The notes beneath the pieces were generated by a model that saw only the letters and a list, made by a program, of their open reading frames with translations, did no database searches and had not been told where the DNA came from. From positions 62,001 to 126,000 of the forward strand of contig KQ965827.1 of the NCBI GenBank assembly GCA_001574975.1: a DNA stretch of 64,000 nt. The letters are read 5' to 3'. This DNA is from Gonapodya prolifera JEL478 (taxonomy: Eukaryota > Monoblepharomycota > Monoblepharidomycetes > Monoblepharidales > Gonapodyaceae). The translations under genes and the position numbers were made by a program. How positions within the stretch are numbered: position 1 is the stretch's first letter; each line of letters opens with the position of its first letter. Positions 47,398 to 59,028 of the stretch are shown piece after piece.

Positions 47398-50307
47398 ATG
47401 TCTCACAATAATCACAATGATATCCGAGACCAAGCACTTATAAGTGTTGCTAAACTCGCCAATGAAGATGGAAAGCCTCCCGTAGCTGCTGGACGCGTTT
47501 CCGCCCAGAAGCGACCCAACTCGTTCTTCAATTCCAAACCAATCTCCACCTCCCAACCCATTCATCTGCCACCTCGCCCGATGTCAGCTGGAGATTCAAG
47601 TGTGACGCTGAATGAATCATCACTGGAAGATGTGAACATTGGGCTGCCTCCTCTCGGCCGTTCACAAGCTCGTCCCCCCTTGGGACTTGCCGTTCGGCGA
47701 CCCTACTCCCCTTCACCATCACCCAGCGAAACGAATAGATCGTCTTCTTGCTCTTCCCCAGTGCCGTCTCCCAAGTCTCCCAATGAGGCACCATTATCAG
47801 TTTCTGCCCCAGATCCTCGCAACCATCTTAGGCAAATGAGCAGTGGATCAAATACGTCCGTTGGAACCCACTTCTCGATAGCAGAATCCATTCTTTCGGT
47901 TCTTGGAATGTCGAGACCGCCGCAGCCCGGATGTGTAGCCTACAGCGCCATTCCTCTTTCAATTCTACATCTCGCGGACAGCATCGGAAGCAACGCGCCT
48001 ATCTCTTTTCATCTTTGGAACTGGTGTCACGCAGATGATTGGGTTGATCCCACTTCTGTACCGGCTGACGGAATAGCTGCCCACGAAGACCCCCAAAGTA
48101 CAAACGAACATCAAAGCCAGGTTCACACTCCGCCTAGAATTCCGTCAGAACAGACTCAAACAAAGTACCACGATGGACTATTCCGAGGCTACGACGAAAT
48201 GATTAAAGAGAACTGGATTCGCGCATACGAACCGCGTCGCGTTGAAAACCTTGCTGATCCAGACCGAAAAGAAATCAAGGAAGCGAAGGAAGACCATGGA
48301 GCGTGGGGGAAACTGGCGAAACCGAAGCATGATGCTGGAAAGTACGGCTCTGTGAAGTCCATCATGGCGTTTGGGAAAGCTCAAGGAGGGAAAAGGGTTG
48401 GATTCAAGTACGCGTTCTGTTTGTGGGACACATTCCTCTACATCCGATGTTAATCCTGTTGTTCTTTGCGTCCAGCTCGGTCGTAGAAGTGAATTCTTTG
48501 GACATGCCCCTGAAGCCCGCGAAAGCTGTTGCACGTTACTTCATTCAAGGTAATGATACATTAACCGATCTTATTAAATTTTATCTTAGTTTGTTACGAC
48601 TCTAGTGATCGACGTCCGGACGCGAGCTGGCCATAAGTGTGAGTTCGATTATGCCAATCGTGCTTCAATTTCACTTTTTGACATGTATCCCACCGTTGCA
48701 GGCAGCGAGATGCTGGTCAAAGTTAGTATCGGCGCGCAAGAGCGCGAAACGCTTATAAAACGGACCGAGATGCGAGGGAAAGAGATGATCGCTACCTTTC
48801 GCGAGGGCTTTTTGTTGTACGTGGACTCAGCGATTTTTTTGGAAACATGCTGAGACTACAATGCGTTTACTTTTTGTTACAGCAACGCACCTCACAACCA
48901 AGACCGCCACTCGACCTTTGCGTTTGATGCCAAAATTTCGGTTGTTGGTTGGCCTGACCCTTCCCGCACGCGTGCTCCCCGCTTCTTGTCCAGGCTTCTA
49001 AACAATGCACAGAACAAGCCCGACACCTTGGGACCGCGTCAACTGAAGGAAATATCAGTCGGCACCTTTGTCATCGACAAACGCGTGGAAGCGAATCGAA
49101 AGTTTCCCGATGGGGGTCACCTGATGAACGGAGGTCGAAAGGTGAAGGACGTTGTCATCAGGCTTCAGGTTGGTGTGGTTCTCGATGAAGAGAGGCCACC
49201 ATTGCAACCGGGCGAAGGACCTGGATGTGATTTTGGAAACTCAAACCATCTCTCGGATACAGAAGACGAAGAGGAATCCAATGAGGTGAGAGCTGTATTT
49301 GATGTTGGTAGCCATCGTTTATCCACGCTCCACAACATGTAGCCCAACATTCCCCACTTTGAAGGGTTTATTACTGTTCTAAACCAGAAGTCACACAAAT
49401 GGAAACGGTGCTGGGCCACAGTTAGGCCAGATGGCTTCAAGTTTTGTCACTTTGATGACAGAGAGGTGAGAATTTAGATGGGCGTTTTGTATCCTCAAAA
49501 TTCTTACCATTCATCTCTTTTCTTCAGAACCGCGTATTCGGTTCCCTTCCTCTCCAGCATCTCATCGCTATCTCGAAGCCCTCCGGAGCAGACCTGGACT
49601 TTGTTGGGGGCCACCCAGGAATCATATTTCGCTTCAAACCCAGCAAATATGTGGACTCTACGAGTACGCAGGTTTCGAGCCGTTCAAAGATTGCGGTTGA
49701 CTCGCTGGCTGGAGATGAAGACTTCGAAGACGATTTTTCGGCCTCACAACAGGCAGAATGGCTTGGGCAGATCTTGATGGACGACAAGGTTTACACATAT
49801 GCAGACTCTAAGGAGAAGGCGCACGAGTGGGCGTGGGCGGTCAGCAAGTGGTGTCCAAATGGGGTGCTTCCAGAGGGGTGAGTGCGACTCGTGAAATGGC
49901 AAATGAGAAAGCAAGTTGAACTGAAAGTCACGACCGTTAGGTACGAAGAAGAGCTCGAAGTCAGCGACTCGATGCACGCAAGCTACGGATTCCCACGGGC
50001 TCCGTCACCAACGATCGCCACTTCATCCCGGATCATAAATGCAGGTCTCGCGGATCGAGCCAGCTCCCCACTCGACTCGCCTTCCGCTATCAGCGACCCC
50101 CAAGTTGCTGCAGCTGAAGACGACGACGACGAGCCCACCCCGCGCGCCAGCCCACGAATTGGTTCAAGAAGCCCACCGCCGATTCGTGCGAGGTCTGCGT
50201 CCGTGCACGAAAAGCAAGGTGCAATGGACGGTGTGGTTCCACCCGAAGTGGCCGTTGGGAGGTACAGCGTATCCAGGCCTGTGGGAGCGGGAGTGCCGAG
50301 AGTTTAG
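47398..50307 (+). CDS. anillin/Bud4-like protein with C-terminal PH domain
   Basis: Start ATG 47398 (MSHNNHNDIRDQALISVAKL). A disordered N-terminal half of about 330 residues is followed by short exons forming an anillin-homology-type C2-like region: SEMLVKVSIGAQERETLIKR, FAFDAKISVVGWPDPS, KEISVGTFVIDKRVEANR. The PH domain begins NIPHFEGFITVLNQKSHKWK and includes RCWATVRPDGFKFCHFDDRE and PLQHLIAISKPSGAD. It ends VYTYADSKEKAHEWAWAVSK, with the invariant Trp of the last helix. Such proteins organise septins and the contractile ring at the cortex. About 700-750 residues. The assignment rests on the domain order and PH motif; other PH proteins are possible. Confidence 0.6.
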
Positions 50308-50452
50308 ATCGTATCGAATACACAGCGCTCACAGAAAAAGCCGTTCTTGTATTGACACGCATTGCTGCATTAACTCATATTTCCTTGTAATCATACACTG
50401 AATTGATACAATACGATGGAAAGTCCAAACACGGAAGCTGCAGGGGATCTCG

Positions 50453-51831
50453 TCAAACTGGTCCCAGCTCGTCATCCCTCTCGGTGCCGTTTTCGGGAAA
50501 TTTGATACCACTTCGCATCATGTGCAACGCCAGTCGCGCAATATTGCGGGCGTCGTCGATACCACTGTGCGGTCGACCATCGAAATCCATGTTGTAGTGC
50601 TTCAACATCGACGCGAGGTTGGGGCGGCGCTTGGATGGAAGCTAATGAAGAAATTGTGGGCAAAAGATGATGGTGCGCTTTCAGCTTTCAGTTGGTGCGA
50701 TCTGAGCTCACTTGGATAATTTTTGAAAAAGTTCTCCTGAGATCCACCCAGCGTCTCATGTAAGGAGGTCTCTTTATGCCACTTCGAGCACATTGTTTCC
50801 TCATAAAGTCGCGAAGGTCCCACGGTCCATCCGTCAAAAAACTTGCCGACTGAAAAGGGTGGGGGAGGTACTGAGACAGCCATTGTTCAAACTGCTGGAG
50901 CACAACTGTGAACGGCGGTGCAGAGTCGACTGTAGACTATTGTACAGAGAGAGGGTACGATGAATCGTACATTGGTGCAACAGTTTGTCAATGTGACACA
51001 GACCTACCTGTTGAATTCCGGTAAGAGACACGCAAAATTCAGACAACGTGGGATTACCAGTCGGCTTCACGTATGAATGGAACTCGTCGACAATGTCCAA
51101 TGTCCTTCCACAAACAAGCACCACGGGAAACTGGCGCACAAATGTCCGCTGCAGTTACCAGTGAATAATAAAATGACACTATCACGAACCTCGATGATTT
51201 CATTTGGATAGTCAGGCACTTTGTCACACGTTGCTTCCACGTCGAAAACAAGGTACCAATCGAACGGTTGTTTCCGTCCAAGATTCCTCCGTGCATTGAG
51301 AATTCGTTCAACATCCGATAGTCCATCACTTTCAAGCGTAGATTCCCGTACTGTTAGAGAACGAGTACCAGCTGCAATTCTATCCAGGTCAATGTCCTCT
51401 GCATTTCGTTCTTCGTTGCCTTGTTGGCCATTTTCTGTCGTTTGGCCCTCGGGTTGGTGAACGTGATTGGGTTTTGATGAATGCTTCCGGAGACGGACTT
51501 TCAGCGCGTGCTTATTTCCCCCTTATGAAAGCAGTGAAATAGACCCTGCAACATATTGGAGAAGGATCAAAACAGTCTCACTGGAATCCAGCCCGAGGTC
51601 AATGCATCGCTGTCGAAGACGGTCCACCCGTTCACTGGCCACATTAAACGGCTCATCGTGGGAAGCAGAGTCATGAATCGGCTTTGGTGATGGTGGTGAC
51701 ATGCCATTTGGGAGAGATTGGGTCTCTTCGCGCGTGAGTTCGCTTCCAGACATTGCGCTTTTTGTGGGGGAGTTGTGAGGTATGTCCGCATCGCTCATGT
51801 GGATGAATGGGTCGTTTCCACTACCATCCAC
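50453..51831 (-). CDS. ERI-1-type 3'-5' exonuclease with SAP domain
   Basis: Start at 51831 (MDGSGNDPFIH) or at 51798 (MSDADIPHNSPTK). A SAP-like motif is spliced from VDRLRQRCIDLGLDSS and GNKHALKVRLRKH. The DEDDh nuclease has all four acidic sites and the His: WYLVFDVEATCD, EFHSYVKPTGNPTLSEFC, SFLTDGPWDLRDF, GRPHSGIDDARNIARL. ERI-1 enzymes trim 3' ends of histone mRNA, siRNA or 5.8S rRNA. The SAP plus exonuclease layout matches Eri1/3'hExo. The stop is at 50453. Divergent with glyoxalase II across about 70 bp. Confidence 0.85.
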
Positions 51832-51901
51832 TTGTTGCTTGTTCGGGCCAAGAGTTTACCCGCTCTAGTTACTGCACACTATTGTGGACACCTCACTGTG
51901 C

Positions 51902-53234
51902 ATGCGATTCGGCACCCATCGGCACCGCATCGCAATCTGCCACAACCATCTCAGTTCTTTCGCCCGCGTCCCGCGTATTCACATTTCCTCTTTCTGCACA
52001 TCGACTACTCAAAGAATGAAGGTGAATATTCGGCCACAAACGACCATAAAGCTGCAGATCGGCGAGTCTTGCAGCAAATGCTGAGTTCTCGTGGTGACGT
52101 GGGGGAAGATTCTTGTGATGCGGTCCCATTGATCCGACTTTCACCAAAAGGTTGTTCCGGTTCCCTGTCTCGAAGACAACTATGGTGAGTTCGTTGAGCG
52201 TTTTAGCGGCAGTCGCTACCACATCAGCGATCTCCGCTCTTCCGACTACCAGCATACCTCCTTATTGATGAGAAGACCGGGACCAGCGCTTTCGTGGATC
52301 CCGTCCAACCCGAGAAACTTGTCGCAGCTGCTGAAAAGGAAGGGGTCAAAGCGTCCATAGGTTTGACGAGTGAGTTTCATAGTTCAAGGGGGATTTTTTC
52401 ATTCAATGTCCCGTGTTCTTTGGGGATTGCGTCAAATAGGAAGGAATCAGGATGGAAAATGGTTCACCGAGGTGTCACCGAGGATGATGAAGATGAAAAG
52501 TTTTTTCACCCCGTGTCTACTGTATACATGAGTTCAATTTGCTGGCAGCCCACCACCACTACGACCATGCCGGAGGGAACGAGAAGCTTGCGTCGCTCGT
52601 CCCAGGAGTTCGCATTTACGGCTCAGACGACCGAATTCCAGCTCTGACGAACTCGGTTTCGCACAATGACACTTTTAAAATCGGCTCGCTGACCGTTACT
52701 GTACTCCACACTCCTTGTCACACAAGTGGACATATCTGCTACTATGTGGTCGGTGAAGACGGGCAAAAAGCCGTCTTCACGGGAGACACACTCTTCATTG
52801 GAGGTTGCGGGCGCTTTTTCGAGGGTACGGCTTCGGAGATGGTCAAGAACCTGACAGAGACGCTCGGAAAGCTCCCTGGCGAGACAAAGGTCTGGTGTGG
52901 GTGAGTTGATAAAAGCGTGTCCGTAACGTCCCAGTCTGTGCAAACTTAACCCACTTTTCGATGAAGTCACGAGTACACCAAGTCCAACCTCCTGTTTGCG
53001 CGTCACATCGAGCCCACCAACTCTGCCATCCTGTCACGTCTTGAGCGGATCAAAGCCAACCCTACGGAGCAGACCGTCCCATCCACAATTGCCGAGGAGC
53101 ACCTCCTCAACCCATTTGTGCGCTGCGCCCTACCACAAGTGATTGAGCGGGTGGGAACACCTGCAGGGGATGTTGTGGCCAGCATGGCCAAGTTGAGGGA
53201 GATGAAGAATGGGTTCAAGAACCCTGCACTTTGA
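51902..53234 (+). CDS. GLO2: glyoxalase II (hydroxyacylglutathione hydrolase)
   Basis: Five exons (51902-52021, 52151-52184, 52253-52369, 52549-52900, 52967-53234) give 256 residues. The 34-base second exon is very small. After splicing the motif TTHHHYDHAGGNEKL is restored across a junction; it binds the two metals of this metallo-beta-lactamase-fold enzyme. Other ligands are in TPCHTSGHICYY, FTGDTLFIGGCGRF and GHEYTKSNLLFARH. It hydrolyses S-lactoylglutathione to lactate and glutathione in methylglyoxal detoxification. The first 38 residues (MRFGTHRHRIAICHNHL...) lack acidic residues and precede the MKVVPVP start of the cytosolic form. Mitochondrial and cytosolic forms may both be made by alternative starts, as in animal HAGH. 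Confidence 0.93.
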
Positions 53235-53602
53235 ATTTCATGTAGATCGAGTCATATGGCAAAAGAAATTGGTTGTTGCTCTTGTCAAGTCAAATAGACT
53301 TGGACAAGCAGTGCACCCATCAGCTATACGTTGTACCAGAAGAGCCGAATGAAGTCCGAACTCTGCTCTTTCCCTCAAAAAGTTCGAGCCGACTCCGGAG
53401 TTGGCGTGTATGGTCCCCAGCCTAATTATAGCCTGGGCCGATGGACACAACGATGGACTTCAAACATGGGACCGTCTCAATTAACGAAGAAGGAACTTGG
53501 AGACGGCCAAAAACGATGGGGAGAAAACAACGCAAGGTATGTCATGTTGGTGCTTCGATTATGAGTATAAAGTACAAGTGACAAGAGATATGCAGGAGAT
53601 CG
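53235..53602. other. convergent 3' region
   Basis: Between the 3' ends of glyoxalase II and RPC19. A plus-strand frame at 53331-53564 has no family signs and is probably not a gene. Confidence 0.35.
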
Positions 53603-54128
53603 TTATCTTGAAGCATGCAGAGCTACCTCCGATTCAACACTTTGGAGTACGTGGTCACACAGGTCCGTGATATCGTCGAGCGCCTTTTCAAACACTTGAA
53701 CAGCGTTGGCCTTTGTGGACGCTTTCAGCGCAGTCGGTGCGGACTCTTAGCCAACCTCTTTGCGGTGCTGAGAGAGCAGTAGTCACTCACGTAGTGTTTG
53801 TATACGGATGTTGACTTTCGTTTCAGAGGGATGAGGAATGGAGTACCCACAGTATTCAACCACCGGGCTGCCCGAACTAGTTCAAGAAGATGCTTCCATG
53901 AAACATCAATGAGAGCAAACTCACTTCTTCATGACCATATAGCGAACCGTGTTTCCGACTGTGTGATCCTCCTCATTCAGCGAGATTGTCACACAGGAGC
54001 TGTCGCCTGGTTCCCCAATCTGAGCAACTCAACGTTGGCTTTCGACGGATCGAGCAGACCGGGAGAAGATTGCTCACGATTTCCAGTTTCTTTGTTTGGG
54101 ATGTGTAAGGGGGCAGGATAGCGTCCAT
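53603..54128 (-). CDS. RPC19: RNA polymerase I/III subunit AC19 (RPC19/RPAC2)
   Basis: Four short exons (54128-54078, 54019-53925, 53876-53791, 53745-53603) join in frame to 124 residues, with GT-AG introns of 58, 48 and 45 bases. The spliced protein has the conserved core [40 protein letters not shown] and a helical end [20 protein letters not shown]. This is the alpha-like subunit shared by Pol I and Pol III, which dimerises with AC40. The size is normal. No exon is long enough to stand out as an open frame, so the gene is easily overlooked. Confidence 0.92.
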
Positions 54129-54217
54129 CGTTTTCGTTTGTGGTATGTTGAACCGGATAAACTTTTCTCTCATTGAGCTCCTACTCCCACAACCAAAAAC
54201 CCAGTCGATTTTGCGCG
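54129..54217. promoter_or_regulatory. shared divergent promoter RPC19/NHP2
   Basis: Only 89 bases separate the two start codons of RPC19 (minus) and NHP2 (plus). Both products serve ribosome production, so co-regulation from this region is likely. No specific element was identified. Confidence 0.5.
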
Positions 54218-55079
54218 ATGGCAACGGACCCGGAGAAGAAGAAGCGGAAGAAGGAATCTGATACCGTAACGGACACAGAGGAAGCCCAGACTGAAGGTGC
54301 GACGAAGGTGTAAAAACTTGCTGTGTGGTTTGCACCGATGATTCTCCCTTTTGCAGCGACCGCAACCAAGAAAAAGGATAAATCGAAGAAGGAAAAGAAG
54401 TCTAAAGGGAAAGATCGAGCGGAAGATACTGAAGCAGAAGGAGACGCGATGGACGTTGACGATGGAGAGGGCAAGAAAGACAAGGACGAGGACGACGGCC
54501 GTCCGCCATACGAGACTCGCGTTCGTGCTGTCAGTGCCATCGCCTCTCCTCTGGCATCGAAGAAGCTCACAAAGAAGCTCTACAAGACGATTAAGAAGGG
54601 TGCGTTGCGGTGTGATACTTGCTCTATTCCGATTTTTCTGAGGGAATTTTGCTCAGCTGCGAAGGCTAAGTGCATCAAGCGAGGTGTCAAAGAGGTTGTG
54701 AAAGGTGTACGTAAGGGGAACAAAGGGTGAGTCATTTGTCTTGACCTGCCCAACGGTGCTTCTCAAATCAAATATTCACGATATTATTCTGGTGCTGCTC
54801 TGGCTCTGCGGTGGTTTTTCGTGGGATACCTCATCCAGCATCGTGTTTATAGCGGGTGACATTTCCCCAATCGATGTGATCACACATCTGCCCATCCTAT
54901 GTGAGGAAGCCAGTGTTCCTTACTGCTATGTACCGTCAAAGGTGGACCTGGGCGAAGCAGGGGCCACGAAACGTCCCACCTCTTGCATTATGATGGTGAG
55001 GAAAGCGGACGCGGACTTCACAGAGGCGTATGACGAGATTCACAAGGAGGTTGGCGGACTGGAAGCGAAAGCGAAATAG
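54218..55079 (+). CDS. NHP2: H/ACA snoRNP protein NHP2
   Basis: Four exons (54218-54296, 54357-54599, 54657-54726, 54839-55079) give 210 residues. The N-terminus is extended, Lys/Glu-rich and acidic (TKKKDKSKKEKKSKGKD, DAMDVDDGEGKKDKDEDDG). The L7Ae-type RNA-binding domain is intact: KCIKRGVKEVVKGVRKGNKG, IVFIAGDISPIDVITHLPIL, CEEASVPYCYVPSKVDLGEA. NHP2 works with Cbf5, Nop10 and Gar1 in the nucleolus to direct rRNA pseudouridylation. The N-terminal tail is longer than in yeast. Confidence 0.93.
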
Positions 55080-55221
55080 ATTCTGAATTTGCATGTATAT
55101 TTGAATTGGTGACATTTTCATTTACAGCCATACAAAAAAATATTTTCCATATGCACGAGCCATGAGTTGGATTGGGTCAGGATAAAGTTGAAAAGGATAG
55201 GGCATAAACTGACGGTAGCTG

Positions 55222-58200
55222 CTACTTATTTTGAGTAGCTGGTGTAAAGACATCCGGTGAAACACTGGTAAGAAGGACAGTTGTCACGGTGCGCAAGAAG
55301 CACAACGATGCCGAGCCATCCTTGTTCACACGCAACGGTCCGGCAGCGTTCTAGCTGTGTGTACAGCGATCGCACTTCCAGTGACGAATGTCTCCTGCGT
55401 GCAGGGGTTCCTTGTTGAGACGTCCCAGACAACCGGGACAAGTCTGTCGAAACAGATCCCGAGTGCATAAAACGACAAGACCACTGAATTCAAAAAATCT
55501 CACCTAGGATGACATGTGCTCGTTCACGGTTATAATGAACAAGAACCTTCCGAGGTAGTCCCTGAGCGCTTTTGGAGAAGTTACAGATCTTTTCCAGGTG
55601 GTTGTCTTGATCCCGCCCCTCCGGGTTCGTCGACCTTGACGTTTCGCGGTGAACGTAGGATTGCCGACAACGACAATTGGTACTAGAATTATGGGTTCCG
55701 CTTTGAACCACCTGATCGCTCCATCGTGCAAAGCAGCCAGATCCGACGACAAGGGTTGCCAGTCGCTCGGTCGCTTCTTCCGTTCCAAAGCCAACAACTG
55801 GTCTACGCGCCGCTGAACCAAAGCCGCCTTGTTGGCGGCGACGATGGCGTTCTTGACCTTGGAGTAGAAACGCTGCGTCGTACGTCTTGCTTGGAAACGC
55901 TCCTTTCTTGCGTCATGGCTGGTGTTTGACTGGTAGATGCTCTCTCCATGTATCTGACATGCTTTCAAATAACGGAGATTGTTGATGGCTTCGAGAGAGC
56001 GACTGCTGTCCTTGCTCAAAGCGACCTGATGATCCAAGACAGCCTCCGAAGCGAACCTTGCATTCGCTGCTTTGGTTCGGACTGTCTGTAGCGTCTCCTG
56101 ATCCTTAGAACATGACGTGATATAAAACGAGAACGTCAAAGGCCGGTATGTCTCGCCATCTCGCTCCAACGTGCTGACGCTAACATGCGCGATGTCTTTC
56201 AGACCTGCGCCAATGTACGACGTTCGTGCTCAGGGTCAGATTGACACAACGCAACCAACTCCCCACCCACTCACCGAGATCGATTGTTATATTGGTGTGA
56301 GTTGAGGCAAGATCCAAGGCTTCCTCTCCAGTGTGAATAACTTCGGCAATCTTTGCAAGCGATGCAGTGCCTCGGAACGTCGCCTTCCCCTGTCCAAACG
56401 TGGTGTACCCCGAAGTGCCCGGTCTTAGAAATAGCTTTCCATTCGAGGGGAGGATCAAGCCGGGAGGACGCGGAAGGTTCGTGGTCAGTTCAGTATGATT
56501 CGGTGGCGTGGACACGGAGTGGTTTCTATTCAAGTGACCCAGAGCCTCATCGTGAAGATTGATATCGGAAGATCGCGTCTAGAAAAGTGATCAGTCAGTC
56601 AAACCTTACCAATGCCGCAGTATACGCTAGTAACGCTCTCACCTTCAACAGGTCCTTGTACGACCTCTCGGAGAAACCTATGTCGCAGTTGTAACGTGTG
56701 ACAGCGACCGAGTTCGGTTTTCGCGCAGTCTGCTTGCTGAGGTTATGGCAAAGCAGATGAACCTCGACTCCGTCGGTTCGGAGCGACTGGGAAAGAAGCA
56801 GAGGTTGTCTTCGGTCGTGGCGCTTTGCAGCAAAGCTGTATGCACCATCCAGAAACATTCTCCAGAAAGCGGTGGGATGTCGCTGAAAGGCCGTCGCGAC
56901 CGTGGTTTTGGCCGGGGTGCCCGCTTTAGTGACGAAGAGATGACCAGCCGGGGGAAATTTAAACGCAAAGCGTGTGGGCCAGATCCTCCCGTCATCCACG
57001 CTGACCAGATGCGCCCTAGGTCGATGCGCCCAGAACCGGTCGACGAGGACATTATGTCGGGTGACGGCATCCGCTGCTCGAAGTGCCGGAGTACGAAGAG
57101 AGGATGGCGTAGCGTCTCCATTCGCATCAGAAGCGGAACCATCTGCATCGCTCTTCGCGGAATCCTCGCCGACAATTGGATCGCAGACATCTGGCCATTG
57201 TGCAGATATCGACTCTATGCGCGAAGCCATCCACTCCTCTATAGCCTCTCTCTCATCCGGCTTTGCGTCGGTCAGCATCCGTGCAAACGCTTGCGACAGT
57301 ATAGTCGCCCGAAGGAAAACAAATCGTCCGTTAAAGTTTGCCCTTGGGAAGAGATCTTGAACCGTTTTCCCGGCCTCCCGACTGCATTCAAACGCAAACT
57401 GCAGAAAATGTCCTGTTCTATCCGGGTCTCCGACCAGCTCGCATAGGGTCCGCGCATGCTTGGTTGTCGTTTCCTTCCGGGGTTGTTCCGAATCGTCCCT
57501 TTTACCCAGAGATGGCGGCTGTTCCGAATCGTTTCCATCAACGTACGCCGCGCGAAGCAACGGGTGCATGTACCTGGCGCGGACGTGTGCTCTCAACTCG
57601 TCCGCAGATGCACCGTGACAGTTTGCGAGAACGCGAAGACGCTCCACCAATCGAGACTCCTTGGCATTCAGCGATTTGAGTCTGCCGAAAGTTACGTCAA
57701 TCCAGGATGTGAACCCGTCTGCTGGATCCTTCTTCATGTCGTTTAAGATCTTCTCAATTGATGTAGCGGCGGCGCCGTTACGCTCCGCCTCCTGCGCCGC
57801 ATCATCGATGGCGGCCAGCACGGCGTCCTGGACCTCGGCGTCTTCTTCGATCCTGCCGTCACCTTCGTCTTGCACGGCCGCTTTGGCGAGCGCGCTTTCC
57901 AGTTGCTTGGTTGTGAAACACCGTCCAATGGCAATTGAGCTCAACTTCCTCTTAATGGAGGAGAGAAGCTTGGGACGCACGAGGCTCTTGTCTTCAACCA
58001 GATTGTCCACCCGAAGCTCTTTCTGTAGAGCAAAATGGTGAGCGAACAGTGTATGTCAGATGGAACGACGTCTACGCACCCAGTGCAGTGTCGGTAAGTT
58101 GCGCACCAAAAAGCTCTTCACGCTCCCAATCGCTCCATGGGCCCATTGCATGACGGCATTAGCCGAGAACTCGTATGGCAAACTTGCCAAGGCAACGTCT

Positions 58201-58856
58201 CCCGCCTCCGGACGAGGATGCTTCTTCCTCTGGCTCTGTTTCTGGCTGACGTCGCGGGATTTGTCGGTATGGGTCGATATCGCCCTGCCCTCGCACCTCG
58301 GCCTGTCGATTGGCGTCATCGCTTGTGTGCGAGTTCGGAAAGCATCCAACGTCAATTCCGTCTCGGTGCCGCCCGCACCGGAGATGTAGGGATCATCCAA
58401 CAAGGAGCTGTTTTGAAGAGTCGCCAAAGCCGCCGCCGTCTCGATGAGGATATGCACACGGTGTCCTTGTAAAGAGGCGACGCATAATCCTGGCGCTAAC
58501 CAGTGTTCCCATCTCTGCCCACCGTCTCCGTAAGCCCACAACGCGTGCGCAAGCGAATCTCTTCCGTCGGTTCCGATGTAGACCACGCAGACCGCTCCGC
58601 AGAGTTCTGCGAGGCGGTTGTGAGCGACAGCCCACGTTCTCGCACCAATAACAACGGCGAGATCCGACGGCACTGGGTCCTGTCCGTTCATCCGCGCACA
58701 ACGCACGACACGAACGACGGAAGATATACCGTCGGCAACGGTCTTGGATACAACGTTTTCTTCATCCTGAACGTGAAGAGCAACGGTGCGTGAATCGCGA
58801 GGTTGACCAGAATGCGTTTTCGAACATTTTTCATCCAACATTATTTTCATTTCCAT
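55222..58856 (-). pseudogene. Fanzor-type (eukaryotic TnpB-like) nuclease, interrupted by in-frame stops
   Basis: Exon 1 (58856 to about 58078, MEMKIMLDEKC) splices to KELRVDNLVEDKSLVRP (from about 58022), then to TRSSDINLHDEALGHLN (from 56580) and on. RuvC-I lies across an intron as NITIDLGLKDIAHVSV near 56200-56290. RFYSKVKNAIVAANKAALVQ and PIVVVGNPTFTAKRQGRR match the usual region before RuvC-II. The rearranged Glu is in ITVNEHMSS (codon 55519-55521). The next codon but three, 55504-55506, is TAG directly before a good donor (gtgaga). The next exon (from 55443) encodes a zinc ribbon, TCPGCLGRLNKE then WKCDRCTHS, and a second TAG at 55351-55353. A RuvC-III-like RVNKDGSASLCFL follows in the same frame, which ends at 55222. 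The N-terminal 500 or more residues are extra compared with TnpB and unrecognised. Probably recently inactivated. Confidence 0.7.
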
Positions 58857-59028
58857 TTTTATTTTGCGACTTTATCGGCGAAAAAATCAAAATGTATCGA
58901 GGTTAAAAAACACCTGGCCGTTTTGTAGAACTTGAATTAGCATATTTTGTACGCCTGTAACTGGACTTTCACACCTGCGCTCGTTTCTTGAAACTTTTCT
59001 CGATTTCAATCGGGCGATTCCACGAATC

